Source: JAWPMV01 sp038527215
Lineage (GTDB): Bacteria; Bacteroidota; Bacteroidia; J057
Direction of reading: 5' to 3'
Length of the DNA stretch: 36,977 nt
Assembly: GCA_038527215.1 (NCBI GenBank)
Contig: JBCBGC010000082.1
Location: 1-36,977, forward strand
Shown here piece by piece: positions 23,578-32,065 of this stretch; position 1 is the stretch's first letter, and each line of letters opens with the position of its first letter. Position numbers and translations under genes: made by a program. Below the pieces are notes generated by a model. It ran no database searches, was not told where the DNA came from, and saw only the letters and a program-made list of their open reading frames with translations.

Positions 23578-25397
23578 TACTTTTCCAGGTCCTCTAATGA
23601 GACAGGGCCGTACCAGGGCTTGACCTCCATGCGGAGGCGGCCAGCTTTGACGGCGGGGTCGGTCTCGGTAAAGGCCTTGGCCTCTTCTAGGGAAGCTGCC
23701 TTGATGATGAAGATGCCGCGCATTTCGCCATTGTCGAGGAAGGGGCCGGCCAGGAGCATCTTGCCTGCCCGGGCGAGCTTGCGGATGTTGGCGAGGTGGG
23801 CAGCCTGGATCTCGGCGAGTTCTTCCGCGCTATAGTCATGTGCTTTATCTCCGGCAAACAAAAAGACCATATAGTAGGTGCTCATTTCTCCAGCCAATTT
23901 TTTCGAAACCCCTGAGAAGAGATCATCCTTTTGTCCGTCACTGTCCCAATCAATGTAGGCCGTGAAGGTGGCTTTGTCGGTGCCCATCCAGTCCACTTTA
24001 TATGCGCTGGCGGGCTGGTCTTCGTTGTGAACAATGAGGGAATCGTGGCGGTAATCCCAGGTGCCGTTGACGGTTACCAGGGAATCATTGGCCATGACAT
24101 AGTAGTCGGAAAAGGTGCCGTCCCGACGATATTCTCCACTACTACTTTTGAGTTGGAGGACCTTGAGGAAATCCGCTTGTCCAGCGGCTTTTACTTCGGT
24201 TTCATCCTCCTGCCCTTCATTGACCTTGACATGAAGGCTCTGGGTCTGCCACATGCCGCGCATGGCTTTGGCGGGATCTGCAGGGGGAGGATCTGGGATA
24301 AATAGATCAGCCAGTTCGTCTACCCGCCTTTTGGAGAGGCCCTGATCGTAATTGATGGTGACGGCAATGCTGACTTCACTTTCCGGGAACATGACCATCC
24401 AGGTGCGACCGCCGATAGAGCCTCCGCTATGGCTGATGGTCATGCGACCTTCGGCATCGGGATTGGCGCGCCATCCGAGTCCGTAGTTATTGGGGTTGTT
24501 GCTACCGTCCTTGAAGGGCTGCGGGGTAAACAGCAGCTTACGGGTATCATCAGTCAGAAAAGTACCTCCGTTAAGTGCATTGCCCATCAAGACGAGGTCG
24601 GTAGGATTGGCAAGGTAGCCACCGCCAGCCCACTTATTGCTGAGATCGGCTTTGCCAGCTACCCGATACTTTTTTCCCGAACTCATATAAAACTGTACCC
24701 GGTGGGGGAGGTCTGCTTCGATTTCATCGGTGAGGGTGTGGTGCATGCCCAGGGGCTGGATGACTTGCTCATCCATAAACGCATCAAAGCGCTGGTCAGC
24801 GGCTCGGGCCATGACGGCACTGATCACGGTCCAGCCATAGGTGCTATAGGAATAACCGGTGCCCGGTTCAAATTTGAGTTTGTCATCCCAGAAGACTTTC
24901 AGCGGCTCAAAGACATCGCTATAATGCTTTTTGCTCATAAACTCCAGGCCCTTATAATGGCGAATCCCAGCCTGATGTCCCGCCAACTGACGGGTAGTGA
25001 TGTCATACTTGCCCTTGGGATATTCTGAGATATAGGTCTGGACGGGCGCATCCAGGTCGATTTTGTCGGCTTCATAGAGTACGCCCAGGCCCAGGGCCGT
25101 AAGGGATTTGGAGACGCTGCCGATGCGATACTGGGAACGAATGGTCGCTTTTTTTCCGGCTTCCTGGTCTGCCCAACCAAAAGCCTCTGACCAGATGACC
25201 TGGCCTTTTTTACCCACACTAATCGATAAGGAAGGAAAGCCCCGCTGCTCCATGATGGTCTGGATATGGCCCCGCGCTTTTTCGATCGCGGGTAGATAGG
25301 CAGAATCCTGAATCAGGGAGGAGACAGCCGGCAGGTCTTTTTGTCCAAAACCTGGAAGGCTCAAAAAAAGGAGGGATAGGAAAAGGATGTTTCGCAT
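23577..25397 (-). CDS. Secreted class C serine hydrolase fused to a YCII domain
   Basis: The 606-residue protein from the ATG at 25397 has a signal peptide (RNILFLSLLFLSLPGFGQ). Residues about 40-375 form a beta-lactamase-fold serine hydrolase, with S94-V-S-K97 and the second motif Y184-S-T (the LACTB-like variant of YxN), and HSGGSIGG as the third. A beta-rich middle domain (about 395-500) follows, and the last 100 residues (MVFLFAGDKAHDYSAEELAE... GPFLDNGEMRGIFIIKA) form a YCII-like ferredoxin-fold domain. YCII proteins are usually free-standing and cytoplasmic, so this exported fusion is unusual. LACTB-like proteins are peptidases or esterases. It faces divergently from the lipoprotein gene at 25533. 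Confidence 0.87.
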   Translation of the reverse strand: MRNILFLSLLFLSLPGFGQKDLPAVSSLIQDSAYLPAIEKARGHIQTIMEQRGFPSLSISVGKKGQVIWSEAFGWADQEAGKKATIRSQYRIGSVSKSLTALGLGVLYEADKIDLDAPVQTYISEYPKGKYDITTRQLAGHQAGIRHYKGLEFMSKKHYSDVFEPLKVFWDDKLKFEPGTGYSYSTYGWTVISAVMARAADQRFDAFMDEQVIQPLGMHHTLTDEIEADLPHRVQFYMSSGKKYRVAGKADLSNKWAGGGYLANPTDLVLMGNALNGGTFLTDDTRKLLFTPQPFKDGSNNPNNYGLGWRANPDAEGRMTISHSGGSIGGRTWMVMFPESEVSIAVTINYDQGLSKRRVDELADLFIPDPPPADPAKAMRGMWQTQSLHVKVNEGQEDETEVKAAGQADFLKVLQLKSSSGEYRRDGTFSDYYVMANDSLVTVNGTWDYRHDSLIVHNEDQPASAYKVDWMGTDKATFTAYIDWDSDGQKDDLFSGVSKKLAGEMSTYYMVFLFAGDKAHDYSAEELAEIQAAHLANIRKLARAGKMLLAGPFLDNGEMRGIFIIKAASLEEAKAFTETDPAVKAGRLRMEVKPWYGPVSLEDLEK

Positions 25398-25532
25398 GTT
25401 ATGTAGGCTTTTGCTTAGTCGTAAGAAAAGAGAAAGCGGTTCTTTTTGCAAATTTTAAGTTGGTGAGGCTTGCGGGAAAACATGGGGAGATAGGCTGGGT
25501 AAATGGGCCTAAGTTGTCGTAACTTTTCAAGC

Positions 25533-26615
25533 ATGAAGAAAATACATTTTCTTTTCCGATTTGGGACGGTCCTTATGCTGGTTTGTTTGATGGGTGCTTG
25601 TCAGGAAACTAGCCCGCCGAAAACGGCTTTTTATCACTGGAAAAGTCAGTTCCGGATGAGTGCAGAGGAAGGGCAGTTTTTGGACCTGATCGACAACCAG
25701 CGCATCTACCTCCGTCTGATGGATGTAGACCAAAAAAATGATCATGTGCAGGTTATTTCGCCTAATGCACCTAAAACTCAGCCTTTTCAGGGTACGGCTC
25801 ATCATCTGCGGGGAGAATTGAATTTACCTTCTTCCTTTCAGGCGCCCGCTGAAGTGGTGCCGGTGGTTTATCTGACGGTAGATGCACTGGATGGGGTGGA
25901 TATTTCTGAGGCAAAAAAGCTCGCGGAAGCGGTAGGAGGAAAAATCCTACAAAAAATGGAGGGGCTTCCGTTTGCGGAAGTGCAAATGGATCATGACTGG
26001 AACCAAAGTACCCGCTTGCCTTATTTTGCTTTTCTGAATGAGCTTCGAAATCACCTGCCTGACAGTACGAGTCTGAGCGCGACTATTCGACTGCATCAGG
26101 TCAAATATCAGCAAATGACGGGCATTCCTCCGGTGGACAAGGGCTTACTGATGTACTATAATATGAGCAGCCTGATGAATCCGGATAGTAAAAATACCAT
26201 CCTGGACCTGGAAGTAGCGGGAGACTATCACGTGGGTTTTGACACCTATCCGATCCCTTTGGATGTGGCTTTGCCGCTTTATGCTCAGGGGGTAGGCATG
26301 AGATTGGGCAATCCGATCTATCTGCTGCCCGGCCTGCGGTCGCAGGAGCTACAAGACAAAGCAGAACTGGAAAGCCTGGCTAAAACCCGTTATCGGGTGA
26401 AAAAAAGTCATTATCTTAACGGTCAGTATGTATATGCAGGGGATGAGATTCGGGTAGAAGAAGTAAGCGAGGCCCTCTTGGCAGCGGCCGTAGATAACTT
26501 GCAGGACCTTTTGCCTCACCCCCCGGAACATCTGATCTTTTATCACCTGGACTCAACCATCGTATCCCACTATGACCCGGCCTTTCTCCTCAATCTTGCT
26601 CAGTCTTGGCCTTAG
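25533..26615 (+). CDS. Lipoprotein, possibly DUF3142/TIM-barrel-like
   Basis: From the ATG at 25533 the 360-residue protein has a lipoprotein signal (KKIHFLFRFGTVLMLVCLMGAC, lipobox LMGAC, Cys23). The middle has alternating beta-alpha segments (VVPVVYLTVDALDGVD, FAEVQMDHDWNQSTRLPYF, LSATIRLHQVKYQQM) reminiscent of the DUF3142 proteins, where a V-Q-x-D-x-D strand end is conserved; I regard this as a suggestion only. An upstream ATG at 25503 gives a worse signal. Its end overlaps the start of the next gene by 44 bases in another frame, so the two are translationally coupled. It is probably an inner- or outer-membrane anchored partner of that large secreted repeat protein. Confidence 0.7.
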   Translation: MKKIHFLFRFGTVLMLVCLMGACQETSPPKTAFYHWKSQFRMSAEEGQFLDLIDNQRIYLRLMDVDQKNDHVQVISPNAPKTQPFQGTAHHLRGELNLPSSFQAPAEVVPVVYLTVDALDGVDISEAKKLAEAVGGKILQKMEGLPFAEVQMDHDWNQSTRLPYFAFLNELRNHLPDSTSLSATIRLHQVKYQQMTGIPPVDKGLLMYYNMSSLMNPDSKNTILDLEVAGDYHVGFDTYPIPLDVALPLYAQGVGMRLGNPIYLLPGLRSQELQDKAELESLAKTRYRVKKSHYLNGQYVYAGDEIRVEEVSEALLAAAVDNLQDLLPHPPEHLIFYHLDSTIVSHYDPAFLLNLAQSWP

Positions 26616-28896
26616 TCTTGTCCTTATTTTCAAACCGCTGGAAACCTCTCAGGCTTGTGGCTGGGACCCGGAAGATGCCTATCTGGGCTTCAGTTTTTTT
26701 GATCCGGCCATCATTGACCAGCCGACTTTCAGTCCGTTGTTTTATAGCTATGATCGCTGGTATGATCACAGTTGGCAAGAACCGGAAGGTAGAGAGCAGG
26801 ATGTACTGGGCAGTTGGGAAGGCTATTTTGGTCCTAAGGTAAAAAGGGCCGATATACGCCGGCTTTTGTACAGCAGCAATATCGAGGAACTCAAGACGAT
26901 CAAAGATTGGGTGGAGCGCCAAAGCAAAAATCTGCCGGACAGCCTGGCAGAAAATACCCTGGTGCAGCACTGGCGGAAAAAGAAATGGAGCATTCCGATT
27001 TGTTACTTCATGTACACCCGGGAGGTGGAACCTTATGTAGCTCGTAGGGGAGACTACTGGAATGAGGAGCCCAGGGATGTGAGTGCCATGGAAGAGTTAA
27101 TTGCCGATGGGCTCCAGAAATATGAGGTGATCGACGATGCGTTCCTGAAGCGCCGCTATGCCTATCAGGTGGTGCGTCTGGCGCATTATGCAGGCATGCC
27201 TGCGGATGCGGTCAAGCTATACGATGATCTGGCCGGGCCGCTCTTTGACGAGAGCGCCATTGCTTACTGGACTATGGCCCAGAAAGCAGGGGCTTTAGGG
27301 AAGCGTGGTCAGCATGCTCAGGCATCCTATTTGTTTTCTCGAGTATTTGAAAATAACGCCAGTCAGCGCATGCAGTCCTGGCAGAGTTTTAAGGTGTCCA
27401 CAGACCAGGAATGGGACGCTGTGATGGCTTTATGTCAAAATGAGGAAGAAAAACTGACGCTTCATTTTATGCGGGCCATGGACCCGACCAGCTTTGTGTT
27501 GGAAGAAATAAAGGAGATGCACCGCCTGTCGCCCGGCAATCCTAAACTGGATATGTTGCTGGCCCGGGAAATTAATAAACTGGAGCAGGAACTATTGACC
27601 TACCATTTTAAATATGAGTGGCCGATTACGATTGAAAGGGAGGACCACTATGCTGAGGCAGCCCTTAAAAATCTGGACTTGCTCTCTGCCTGGGTAGGCG
27701 AGCACAAAGGCGAAATGAAATCTGCGGCTTTGTGGGAAGTAGCTGATGGGTATCTGTCCTATATGCGGGGAAAGTTTGGCGCTGCAAAACAAGCCTTGCA
27801 AACGGCTAAGTCCCTCTCCACCTCTGAGGACATGACCCAGCATATCACCTATATGGAATGGCTGCTGGAATTGAGCCAGGTGAAAAAACTGGGCTTGCGC
27901 TCGGAAGGCAATTTCTATGATCGTCTCCAACAAATGGAACTGGGCGAAGATCCGCATCAATTAAAGGAAAGGGGAGAGCGCTTTTTGAAAGAAATGTATG
28001 CCCACCTGTTTGCGAAGCAGGGGGAGAATGGCAAGGCCTTTTTGTCTACCCGAAGCCTCTATGACTTGAAAACCCAACCGGGAATGGTCCGTGTCAAAAC
28101 GATGATGGCCTGGATTGAAGATGTACAAAACCGGGAACCCACTTCTTTTGAGCGGGAAGTGTTGATGGAAAAACTAGGGGATCATCCGCTTTCTACCCTG
28201 CTGGAAATGAAAGGCACGCTGGAATTGGGCCGCCACCAGTGGGATGCGGCTATTGCGACTTTTGAAAAAATACCGGCAGCCAGTGTGAGCAAACTGGATG
28301 CTTTTACGCTGGAGATTGATCCCTTTATTGACCAGCGTTGGGATTGCCTGGAATGTGCGGAATATGAAAAAATGGATAAGCCTACCACCAAGCTGGAACT
28401 GGCCCGCAAACTCAAGATGCTTTCCGAAACGGCGGCGTCGCAGGTGGGGATGGCAGCTGAGGCTAGCTATTCCCTGGGCTTGGCTACCTATAATATGAGC
28501 TTCTTTGGCACCGGATGGCGGGCCGCAGCTTACACACGCTCGGGCTCTTCCTGGTATGACAACATCAAGGAGGATCCTCAAGCCTACCTTCAGGAGAAGT
28601 ATGGCATATTTTTGCAGCTGGATATGGAGACGCCGGAAAAATATTTCCTGCAGGCAGCCCAGCAGACAGAAGATGAGGAATTTGCTGCCAGGGCTTTATT
28701 TATGGCCGCTAAGTGTGAGCAAAATCGCTACTATATGGATGGCTATAAAGATGACTATCCTCAGTCAATGAATGAGAAAACGGCTTACCGTACACATTTT
28801 AAGCGTTTGCTGGATGAATATGGGGAAACGGATTTTTTGAAGGAGGCGATTCGGGAGTGCGGGTATCTGGAGATGTTTGAGGTGTTGCATGATTAG
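26572..28896 (+). CDS. Large secreted helical-repeat (TPR-like) protein, unknown function
   Basis: The 774-residue protein has a signal peptide (MTRPFSSILLSLGLSLVLIF, cleavage near SQA-CGW) and a largely helical body with recurring TPR-like pairs, such as RLAHYAGMPADAVKLYDDLA and YFLQAAQQTEDEEFAARALF. The mature N-terminus CGWDPEDAYLGFSFFDP resembles a family of Bacteroidota secreted proteins that begin with a Cys-Gly and a DP-rich aromatic segment. It overlaps the lipoprotein upstream by 44 bases (start ATG at 26572). The length is unbroken and no frameshift is visible. No enzyme motif is present, so a scaffold or binding role is most likely. Confidence 0.75.
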   Translation: MTRPFSSILLSLGLSLVLIFKPLETSQACGWDPEDAYLGFSFFDPAIIDQPTFSPLFYSYDRWYDHSWQEPEGREQDVLGSWEGYFGPKVKRADIRRLLYSSNIEELKTIKDWVERQSKNLPDSLAENTLVQHWRKKKWSIPICYFMYTREVEPYVARRGDYWNEEPRDVSAMEELIADGLQKYEVIDDAFLKRRYAYQVVRLAHYAGMPADAVKLYDDLAGPLFDESAIAYWTMAQKAGALGKRGQHAQASYLFSRVFENNASQRMQSWQSFKVSTDQEWDAVMALCQNEEEKLTLHFMRAMDPTSFVLEEIKEMHRLSPGNPKLDMLLAREINKLEQELLTYHFKYEWPITIEREDHYAEAALKNLDLLSAWVGEHKGEMKSAALWEVADGYLSYMRGKFGAAKQALQTAKSLSTSEDMTQHITYMEWLLELSQVKKLGLRSEGNFYDRLQQMELGEDPHQLKERGERFLKEMYAHLFAKQGENGKAFLSTRSLYDLKTQPGMVRVKTMMAWIEDVQNREPTSFEREVLMEKLGDHPLSTLLEMKGTLELGRHQWDAAIATFEKIPAASVSKLDAFTLEIDPFIDQRWDCLECAEYEKMDKPTTKLELARKLKMLSETAASQVGMAAEASYSLGLATYNMSFFGTGWRAAAYTRSGSSWYDNIKEDPQAYLQEKYGIFLQLDMETPEKYFLQAAQQTEDEEFAARALFMAAKCEQNRYYMDGYKDDYPQSMNEKTAYRTHFKRLLDEYGETDFLKEAIRECGYLEMFEVLHD

Positions 28897-28953
28897 GTAA
28901 GGCGGTGCCTTTTCTTGTGAAGCTCCTCTATGTTTTTTATGTATAAATCTCTT

Positions 28954-29007
28954 TTCCACCTTTTTTAGAAAAAGGTACTTCTTCCACCTTTTTTAGAAAA
29001 AGGTGGA
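28954..29007 (+). terminator. Tandem hairpins after the large repeat-protein gene
   Basis: The 23-base sequence TTCCACCTTTTTTAGAAAAA-GGT occurs twice (28954-28976 and 28982-29004). Each copy folds: ACCTTTTT-TAG-AAAAAGGT in the first (8-base stem) and TCCACCTTTTT-TAG-AAAAAGGTGGA in the second (11-base stem, 28983-29007). They lie about 60 bases after the stop at 28896 and can act as terminators on either strand; the exact duplication is unusual. Confidence 0.6.
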
Positions 29008-29392
29008 GTCAAAAATCGCAGCGCCCAAAGCCCGCCGCACCAGCCGCCCCGAATCCCGATGGGCGCTGCTGAGCCGGCGCGCCTTGGAGGGATCGTAGCA
29101 TTTATGCTCGCATGGGCCTGGGTTTGACCATCCTCCTTTACCCACCCCCGCCCCCTCCGAGGAGGGGGTGGCCGGGCGCAGGCCTGTCTGCGACAAGGTA
29201 AGCCTGCCAGGCCACTCCCGGAATTACCGGGATCTGCGACTTCTAAGGGGACGTTAGATGGAAGGGGATGTGCTGGCCGTCTTGGAACATCCCCGCTCGC
29301 ACTGGCCGCTGCCCCTTTTAAGGGGCTTTGTGCATCGGAAAGAGCGTACCCAAAAGGGAAAATCCCTACCCCAAACAAAAACCGCCCTATCC
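29008..29392. other. GC-rich, highly structured intergenic stretch
   Basis: No plausible gene is seen on either strand. The stretch holds several inverted repeats: CCCCCTC/GAGGGGG around 29151-29167, TCCCGG-AATTA-CCGGGA around 29216-29232, GGGGATGT/ACATCCCC (29264-29271 and 29287-29294), and GCCCCTT-TT-AAGGGGC (29311-29326). TCTGCGAC occurs twice around 29188 and 29233. It may be a dispersed intergenic repeat or an undescribed structured RNA. The minus-strand frame over it is an artefact of the antisense of the tRNA gene. Confidence 0.45.
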
Positions 29393-29424
29393 TTTGGGCA
29401 AATTCAAAAATCGTGGTACATTTG
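29393..29424 (+). promoter_or_regulatory. Bacteroidota-type promoter of tRNA-Ser
   Basis: TTTG (29393-29396) and TACATTTG (29417-29424), separated by 20 bases, match the Bacteroidota vegetative promoter (-33 TTTG, -7 TAnnTTTG) perfectly. The tRNA starts at 29435, so transcription should begin within a few bases of it. Confidence 0.85.
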
Positions 29425-29434
29425 CATCCGCACC

Positions 29435-29519
29435 GGAGGGATGGCAGAGTGGTCGAATGCGGTGGTCTTGAAAACCATTGTACCGAGAGGTACCGGGGGT
29501 TCGAATCCCTCTCCCTCCG
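29435..29519 (+). tRNA. tRNA-Ser (anticodon UGA)
   Basis: The 85-base sequence folds as a class II tRNA. The acceptor arms are GGAGGGA (29435-29441) and TCCCTCC (29512-29518), with discriminator G at 29519. The anticodon stem is 29462-29466 with 29474-29478, the loop is CTTGAAA, and anticodon TGA lies at 29469-29471. A long variable arm (TACCGAGAGGTA) is followed by a standard GGTTCGAATCC T arm. Only CA, not a full CCA, follows. It has its own promoter at 29393 and an intrinsic terminator at 29527-29554. Confidence 0.97.
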
Positions 29520-29526
29520 CAAGGCA

Positions 29527-29554
29527 AAATCCCGAATCGAAAGATTCGGGATTT
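29527..29554 (+). terminator. Intrinsic terminator of tRNA-Ser
   Basis: A 12-base stem (AAATCCCGAATC at 29527-29538 with GATTCGGGATTT at 29543-29554) with a GAAA tetraloop continues into a T run, starting 8 bases after the tRNA end. Confidence 0.93.
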
Positions 29555-29706
29555 TTTTGTTGGCAGAGCTTTGATCTCGGTGAGGTGGTTACTTTTAAAT
29601 CAAGGCCTAAGTCCCAATTGGTCGCGGATTGACTCCCTGATGGAAATCTATGGAGGAGTTTCTAGGGCATAAGGTTTGAGAATATGGAAGCATCTTCTGG
29701 GCATGA

Positions 29707-31392
29707 TGGAAGGGGGATACACGGGGTAACCTTTACGGAAATTGGCTTGTCTCAGGCAGGCCTGCCCAGGGGAATCCGCTGGTAACGTATACCCGGGAAT
29801 ACCTGGCCCCTGGACAGATTACGCCCCTCCTGGATGAAGACCAGCAAGGCTGGGATACCACCCAGCTGGTTGAATTTCTGCAAGCCAGTGAATACCACCT
29901 ATATGGCAGTGATCGACTGGGTTTGTGGAAGGCCCGCCGCTATTTGGCCTATAGTCAAAACGGGTCCCATTACCGGGAAGCCCCGGATAACTATGATCCC
30001 CACCGGCCCTGGCCTGCTGATCCTTGCGGCTGCCCCCCTGATCCTGGTTCTCCGCCTTGCTACTGCGTAACAGCCGATCCTTGCGGCTGTCCACCTTGTC
30101 TAAATTGTGCTCCCTGCTATTGTAGCGGCTGGCCCACCCTGACCTTCCCCGATTCCAGCCAGGAAGCCGCTCATCATGCCGCACTTTTCCGCCGTGGCCG
30201 TAAGCGCTTTGAACTTAACAACCACCTCGGCAATGTCCTGGCGGTCATATCAGATCGAAAGCTGGCCGTAGCTGCGGGAACCCAGGTAGATCACTATACC
30301 GTAGATATTCACGCCTACAGTGATTATTATCCTTATGGCATGCTGATGGAGGCCCGGAGCTGGGAGGATATCGGCTATCGTTATGGCTTCCAGGGGCAGG
30401 AAAAAGATAATGAGGTCAAGGGCCTAGGGAATGCCATCAATTATAAATATCGGATGCATGATCCGAGGATTGGGCGGTTCTTGAGTTTGGATCCGCTGGC
30501 TCCCGAGTATCCTTATAATAGTCCGTATGCGTTTTCGGAGAATCGGGTGATTGATGGAGTGGAGTTGGAGGGGTTAGAGTGGGAAAGAGTAATCGGAGCT
30601 TTAAAAATTCTTGGAGGAGGATTAGAAGCAGCGGGAGGTGCTTTTATTGCTGGGTCTACTGGATGGACTGGAGTGGGCGGAATTGGGGGTGGTTGTGTTT
30701 TCCTTCACGGTTGTGATGTTGCTGCATCTGGGGTCGCTCAATTAATCTACGGAGAAAACCAAAGGAGCTTTACCTCTCAAGGTATGAGCTCGGGCTTAGA
30801 AGCGGCAGGCGTTGAACCTGGTACTGCAGTTGAACTAGCCGAAATGGGAGATGCTTGGATTAGTATGGCTTCTGGAGGACTTTATACCTGGGCCAAGTTG
30901 CGTGCTCCAACAACGACTGATGTTTTGGCTGATGTTTCTCGTAGCTATAGAGGGGCGGGCCCATTCCCTCGGTCCTATACAGCGAATCAACTAGGAGTAA
31001 TGGGAGAAACTCAGCAAGCAATAACCTATTCAGGTGGGAGAATCGCACCAGCAGCTCAAAGAACATTTACCACCTCAACAGAATATGGAAGTCGAGTTTA
31101 TGATAATGTTGTGGGGGGTATTGGATATGAAGCAAAAGTGGGGTATAAAACTCTTTATTCAGGCTCAGGAAATTCAACTGTGCTTGCACAGCTTGAAAAA
31201 GATGCAGACTTACTCAGGTCTGGTGATATAAAAAAAGTTGTGTGGACCTTTTTCGAAAGCCCACAGACAGGTCGTTCAGGAGCATCTCAAGGCATTTTGG
31301 ATATGATTGAAGGATTCCAAGCAGAAGGCCTGAATATTATCACTGAAATTGGTAAACTATCAGACGCAGTAATAACCTTAGTCGCCCAATAA
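29707..31392 (+). CDS. Orphan RHS-family polymorphic toxin tip (5' truncated)
   Basis: The frame is open from just after a TGA at 29704-29706, and the RHS-like sequence (NLYGNWLVSGRPAQGNPLV..., EYHLYGSDRLGLW) reads in frame before the first usable start, a TTG at 29923, so the 5' part is missing. The RHS-associated core ends at LSLDPLAPEYPYNSPYAF...VIDGVELEG (to about 30570), as usual just before the toxin. Inside it is a 19-residue Cys/Pro-rich tandem repeat (30016-30129). The A+T-richer C-terminal tip (about 270 residues) has D394 and E403-A-K405 (numbered from 29923), a PD-(D/E)XK-type nuclease pattern, and WTFFESPQTG. The immunity gene starts one base later. The toxin activity is inferred. 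Confidence 0.75.
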   Translation, partial: WKGDTRGNLYGNWLVSGRPAQGNPLVTYTREYLAPGQITPLLDEDQQGWDTTQLVEFLQASEYHLYGSDRLGLWKARRYLAYSQNGSHYREAPDNYDPHRPWPADPCGCPPDPGSPPCYCVTADPCGCPPCLNCAPCYCSGWPTLTFPDSSQEAAHHAALFRRGRKRFELNNHLGNVLAVISDRKLAVAAGTQVDHYTVDIHAYSDYYPYGMLMEARSWEDIGYRYGFQGQEKDNEVKGLGNAINYKYRMHDPRIGRFLSLDPLAPEYPYNSPYAFSENRVIDGVELEGLEWERVIGALKILGGGLEAAGGAFIAGSTGWTGVGGIGGGCVFLHGCDVAASGVAQLIYGENQRSFTSQGMSSGLEAAGVEPGTAVELAEMGDAWISMASGGLYTWAKLRAPTTTDVLADVSRSYRGAGPFPRSYTANQLGVMGETQQAITYSGGRIAPAAQRTFTTSTEYGSRVYDNVVGGIGYEAKVGYKTLYSGSGNSTVLAQLEKDADLLRSGDIKKVVWTFFESPQTGRSGASQGILDMIEGFQAEGLNIITEIGKLSDAVITLVAQ

Positions 31393-31393
31393 T

Positions 31394-31984
31394 ATGAGAA
31401 TCAGCGAATATAGAATCATTAAACAACCTTTAAGTGACAGACTTGATCACTCTCAATTCGACAAACTTGATATTGAAAATTACTTTGCTTGGTTTAAGGA
31501 AATGAAAGATGATCGAGTGTCCTACTTCACTGAGTTTGTCTTCGGAAAGCACCTTAGTGAAGTATCAGATACACACCTGTTTGGATTACAATATTTGCTA
31601 AAAGACTCACTAAAGGCAAGAAGCAAAACCTCTCAAGAGATCAGTGATGAAATTAATATGCTCCCTGAGCATTTAAAGAGGATTCATGAAATAGAGAATT
31701 ATGTCCTAATTGAACCTAGCTACAGCATTATTTTTGACATTGGTCTGTTTTGGGCAGAATTTTTAAAGGCAAAATTTTCTTCCCTCGATTGGGGAATAGA
31801 GGCAAGGCCAAATATGGCTCAATACGGAGAGCTGTGCTTAAATGAATCAGGGCGAAAAGTTTTCTGTCCAATTTGGATCGTTCATATTCTTGCCAGGCAG
31901 GTTTTTGAAGGAAGTACTTCAGAAGATCGATTACAAAAGCTTCATAGCTACTGGTTAAATATTTTTGCAAAAGAACAGTCCTAA
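31394..31984 (+). CDS. Probable immunity protein of the RHS toxin tip
   Basis: The 196-residue cytoplasmic protein starts one base after the toxin stop, the standard place for the cognate immunity gene in polymorphic toxin modules. It is mostly helical with Trp/Phe-rich segments (DIENYFAWFKEMKDDRVSYF, IFDIGLFWAEFLKAKF) and no enzyme motif. I do not recognise it as one of the known Imm families. Its A+T-rich composition matches the toxin tip rather than the RHS core, so the toxin and immunity cassette was probably swapped in as a unit. The function is inferred from position. Confidence 0.7.
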   Translation: MRISEYRIIKQPLSDRLDHSQFDKLDIENYFAWFKEMKDDRVSYFTEFVFGKHLSEVSDTHLFGLQYLLKDSLKARSKTSQEISDEINMLPEHLKRIHEIENYVLIEPSYSIIFDIGLFWAEFLKAKFSSLDWGIEARPNMAQYGELCLNESGRKVFCPIWIVHILARQVFEGSTSEDRLQKLHSYWLNIFAKEQS

Positions 31985-32043
31985 TGGAAGTCCGTACATA
32001 TACAAGGGGAGGTGATGCTGTCTCAAATGGTAGCGTTCTCTAA
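31984..32043 (+). CDS. Tiny coupled ORF or remnant after the immunity gene
   Basis: A 19-codon frame, MEVRTYTRGGDAVSNGSVL, begins in the TAATG overlap with the immunity stop and ends at 32043. It is too short to assign and could be the stub of a displaced toxin tip, which RHS loci often keep downstream of the immunity gene, or chance. No ribosome-binding site beyond the coupling is evident. Confidence 0.25.
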   Translation: MEVRTYTRGGDAVSNGSVL

Positions 32044-32065
32044 AGTGTGTCAACAACAGCAAGAT

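Noticed and set aside
28965..29522. A 185-codon minus-strand frame starting MRRERDSNPRY
   Set aside because: It is the reverse complement of tRNA-Ser(UGA) plus GC-rich intergenic DNA, a well-known artefact.
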